Assembly (NCBI GenBank): GCA_013336025.1
Contig: JAAXUM010000102.1
Location: forward strand, 1 to 6,692
DNA: 6,692 nt
Source: Chlorobiaceae bacterium
GTDB lineage: Bacteria > Bacteroidota > Chlorobiia > Chlorobiales > Chlorobiaceae
Reading direction: 5' to 3'
The stretch's first letter is position 1. Every line of letters starts with the position of its first letter. This document shows positions 4,218-6,692 of the stretch, one piece after another. The notes under the pieces are model-generated. The model did no database searches and was not told where the DNA came from. It worked only from the letters and a program-made list of their open reading frames with translations. Both the position numbers and the translations under genes were made by a program.

Positions 4218-6692
4218 TCAAGCTGGAGAGTTTTCGGTTTCTTTCGATCTCTCATCCAGTTTTTTCAGGAGGTCCCGGTATTCCTGAAGCAATACCGCAG
4301 GAGATGTGGCTCGGCCTTTTGGATGGCGAAGAACAAGCTTCATTTTTTTATCAGCCTTGAATCCCGGTTTGTAGTTTTGCAGCCATGGTTCCTGAACAGC
4401 CTGAAAGAGATAGTGAAAAAAAGATCTGTTGGCAATCGATTCATTTGTCTGGTCGGGAAGAAACATGGTAAAGGTATCCTGCTGTATATCGATTTTATCA
4501 ATACCTGCTGCTGAAGCTGCGATTTTCAGTTTTGCCAGTAAAAGAAGATTTGCAACTTCCTCGGGAAGGGCTCCGAAACGGTCTTTCAACTCGTCATGAA
4601 AAGTATCAAGAACCTCTTCTGACGTCGCTCTGGAGATTTTTTCATAAAAGGCAAAGCGTTCATGAATAGCGCTGATGTAGTAATCGGGAATCAGGGCGTC
4701 GAAGAAAAAGACCAGATCGCATGGTTTTGAAGGCAAAACGGCAGGACTCTCCTCATTAGAGAAAAGTTGGTAAAATTCAGTTGATTTAAGTTCAGCAACG
4801 GTCTCTTCAAGCATTTTCTGGTAGAGGTCGAAGCCGAGCTCATGGATAAAGCCTGATTGTTCAGCACCAAGAAGATTGCCTGCTCCACGAATGTCAAGAT
4901 CGCGCAAAGCTATGGTGAAGCCTGACCCCAGTTCAGTAAAGCTCTCAATGACTGCCAGTCGCTGCACCGCCTCTTTTTTCAGGGTATTCAGGGGTGGGGT
5001 AATCATATAACAGGAGGCCTTACGCTCACTTCTTCCAACTCTGCCACGTAACTGGTAGAGATCTGAAAGGCCGAACATGTCAGCGCGGTTGATGATAATG
5101 GTGTTTGCATTTGAAATATCCAGTCCGGAGCCTATAATCGATGTTGAAATAAGGACATCAATTTCTTTCTGCATGAAGTCCATCATTACCTTTTCGAGCT
5201 CTTTTGAAGGCATTTGACCATGAGCGATAACAATTCTCGCATATGGCACCAGATCTCTGAGTGTTTGCTGCACCTCTTCAAGTCCTGAAATGCGGTTGTG
5301 CAGGAAAAAAACCTGTCCATCACGTTGCATCTCGTGTCGGATGGCTGATTGGATGACGGTCGGGTCGTAGCCTGTAATAATGGTTTCGACCGGCTGACGG
5401 TTTTTCGGAGGGGTGGAGACAATCGAAAGATCCCTTGCTCCAAGCATTGAAAACTGAAGGGTTCTGGGTATCGGGGTGGCTGACATGGTCAGGCTGTCGA
5501 CAGCCGGAAATGAATCACGAAGTTTTTCCTTGACTTCAACGCCAAAATGCTGCTCTTCATCAATGACAAGAAGTCCGAGATCCTTGAACTGCACATCTTT
5601 TGACACAAGGCGATGTGTTCCGATAACAATATCGATCTGTCCGTTTTTGATTTTTTCAATAATTTTTTCCTGATCCTTACGAGCAACAAACCGACTGAGT
5701 ACTGCGATTGATATCGGAAAATTCTCAAATCTTCGGGTAAACGATTCGGCATGCTGATGTGCAAGAATGGTTGTCGGCGTGAGAATGGCAACCTGTTTTT
5801 TAGATTCCACCGCCTTGAATGCAGCTCTCATGGCGATTTCGGTTTTGCCAAAGCCGGCATCTCCGCAGATAAGCCTGTCCATAGGATGAGACTCCTGCAT
5901 GTCTTTTTTAACCTCTTCGATTGCCTTGAGCTGGTCGGGTGTTTCATCAAAAACAAATGATGCTTCGAATTCACGGGTGAAAATGGTATCTGCACCACAT
6001 CCGAATCCCTCTGTCATCTTGCGTTTCGCATAGATTTTTATCAGGTTAATGGCAATATCCCTGAGCTTTCGGCGAACCTTGTCCTTTTTTGCACCCCATT
6101 TTGAGCTTCCAAGTTTTGAGAGTGATGGAAGCGATCCCTCTGATGCGGTGTATTTTGAAAGGAGATTGATATTTTGAATGTTGACAAAAAGCTGGTCACC
6201 CCCGTCATATTCGACAAGAACACACTCCTGTTCAGAGTTTCCGACCGATATGGTTTCAAGTGTTTTGAATCGTCCGATACCATAATTTTCGTGAACGACA
6301 TAATCGCCCACCTGGAGTTTCTGGAGATCTTTGAGGGATATTCCCTTGATTTTTCTTTTGTGATGCCCTTTAGGCGTATGAAATTTGCCGAAAATATCCG
6401 ATTCGGTGTACAGATCCAGATTGCCGAAGGTAAATCCGGTATAAAGGGTAACCGGTATCCAGTCGGCTTGAATGGTCATTCCGGTTTCAGTGCCATGAAT
6501 TTCTTCGGCAATGAAGTCTGCAAGCTCCTCGATCTCGCGGCGTGAACTTGCGGCAAAAACGGTTCGATGGCCTGAACCAGACTCCTTCTGCAGACGCGAT
6601 GCCAAAAGACGGAAGTTGGCATTATATTTTTCCTGGGGAGTGGAGTGAAAATCTATGGCGGTGCCGGATGCCGGTTTTATTCTTATTTGCCT
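4218..6692 (-). CDS. mfd: Transcription-repair coupling factor Mfd, N terminus beyond the window edge
   Basis: Mfd is a cytoplasmic ATP-driven DNA translocase that removes stalled RNA polymerase and recruits UvrA. The frame is open to the right edge, giving 824 visible residues of a usual 1100-1150; the TTG at 6605 is not the start. The UvrB-homology module is therefore mostly outside. Visible, numbered from base 6692: the RNA-polymerase interaction (CarD-like) domain about 117-180 ([15 protein letters not shown]); Walker A GDAGFGKT 277-284; motif Ia TPTT about 306-309; Walker B DEEQ 378-381; SATPIPRT 404-411; QLRGRVGRS 547-555; the TRG region with [14 protein letters not shown] about 601-614; and the C-terminal D7 domain about 655-800. 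Oddities: Walker A reads GDAG rather than the usual GDVG, and motif V reads IIGSGLDIS where IIE(S/T)G(L/I)DIP is usual. The frame is uninterrupted, so it looks functional. No clear terminator follows its stop, so it may read into chlorosome gene 2. Confidence 0.96.
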   Translation of the reverse strand, partial: RQIRIKPASGTAIDFHSTPQEKYNANFRLLASRLQKESGSGHRTVFAASSRREIEELADFIAEEIHGTETGMTIQADWIPVTLYTGFTFGNLDLYTESDIFGKFHTPKGHHKRKIKGISLKDLQKLQVGDYVVHENYGIGRFKTLETISVGNSEQECVLVEYDGGDQLFVNIQNINLLSKYTASEGSLPSLSKLGSSKWGAKKDKVRRKLRDIAINLIKIYAKRKMTEGFGCGADTIFTREFEASFVFDETPDQLKAIEEVKKDMQESHPMDRLICGDAGFGKTEIAMRAAFKAVESKKQVAILTPTTILAHQHAESFTRRFENFPISIAVLSRFVARKDQEKIIEKIKNGQIDIVIGTHRLVSKDVQFKDLGLLVIDEEQHFGVEVKEKLRDSFPAVDSLTMSATPIPRTLQFSMLGARDLSIVSTPPKNRQPVETIITGYDPTVIQSAIRHEMQRDGQVFFLHNRISGLEEVQQTLRDLVPYARIVIAHGQMPSKELEKVMMDFMQKEIDVLISTSIIGSGLDISNANTIIINRADMFGLSDLYQLRGRVGRSERKASCYMITPPLNTLKKEAVQRLAVIESFTELGSGFTIALRDLDIRGAGNLLGAEQSGFIHELGFDLYQKMLEETVAELKSTEFYQLFSNEESPAVLPSKPCDLVFFFDALIPDYYISAIHERFAFYEKISRATSEEVLDTFHDELKDRFGALPEEVANLLLLAKLKIAASAAGIDKIDIQQDTFTMFLPDQTNESIANRSFFHYLFQAVQEPWLQNYKPGFKADKKMKLVLRHPKGRATSPAVLLQEYRDLLKKLDERSKETENSPA

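Noticed and set aside
4016..4514. Plus-strand frames of 114 and 125 codons across the mfd/chlorosome gene 2 gap
   Set aside because: They consist of the purine-rich tract (Lys-rich translation) and antisense of mfd, with no family resemblance.

Overview
The window looks like chromosomal DNA of a green sulfur bacterium (phylum Chlorobi; Chlorobium or a close relative). It carries a CrtH-type carotenoid isomerase gene, two tandem genes for chlorosome-envelope [2Fe-2S] proteins of the CsmI/CsmJ/CsmX family, an alanine-dehydrogenase-like gene of the type I associate with Bacteroidetes and Chlorobi, and mfd. Genus and species cannot be fixed from this stretch alone. The proteins are close enough to known families that all five genes can be assigned to a family.

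Layout. At 1-1193 (+) is the 3' part of crtH, which enters from the left edge. It converges with ald at 1216-2436 (-), and only 22 bp separate the two stop codons. A large imperfect hairpin lies in the last codons of ald and may end the crtH transcript. Upstream of ald, also on the minus strand, are chlorosome protein gene 1 (2517-3191), chlorosome protein gene 2 (3391-4065) and the 3' three quarters of mfd (4218-6692, running off the right edge). Transcription on the minus strand therefore runs mfd, chlorosome gene 2, chlorosome gene 1, ald. A near-textbook intrinsic terminator (3351-3382) closes chlorosome gene 2. A candidate promoter (3230-3257) then restarts transcription for chlorosome gene 1, probably with ald behind it. 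A dyad (4121-4142) sits upstream of chlorosome gene 2 and may be a regulatory site.

How the genes fit together. CrtH acts in carotenoid synthesis. Carotenoids sit in the chlorosome, and the two Fe-S proteins belong to the chlorosome envelope, where the family is thought to help control the redox-dependent quenching of energy transfer. The locus therefore groups antenna pigment and antenna redox functions. The ald-like enzyme and the repair factor Mfd have no obvious functional tie to photosynthesis.

No CRISPR array, mobile element, rRNA or tRNA was seen, and no gene-free stretch exceeds 300 bp. I did not find a new multi-gene system. The most useful leads are the serine at the substrate-lysine position of the Ald-like protein, changes in the helicase motifs of Mfd, the Cys/Gly/Asn-rich tail and CsmA-like segment of chlorosome protein 2, and the regulatory structures between the genes.
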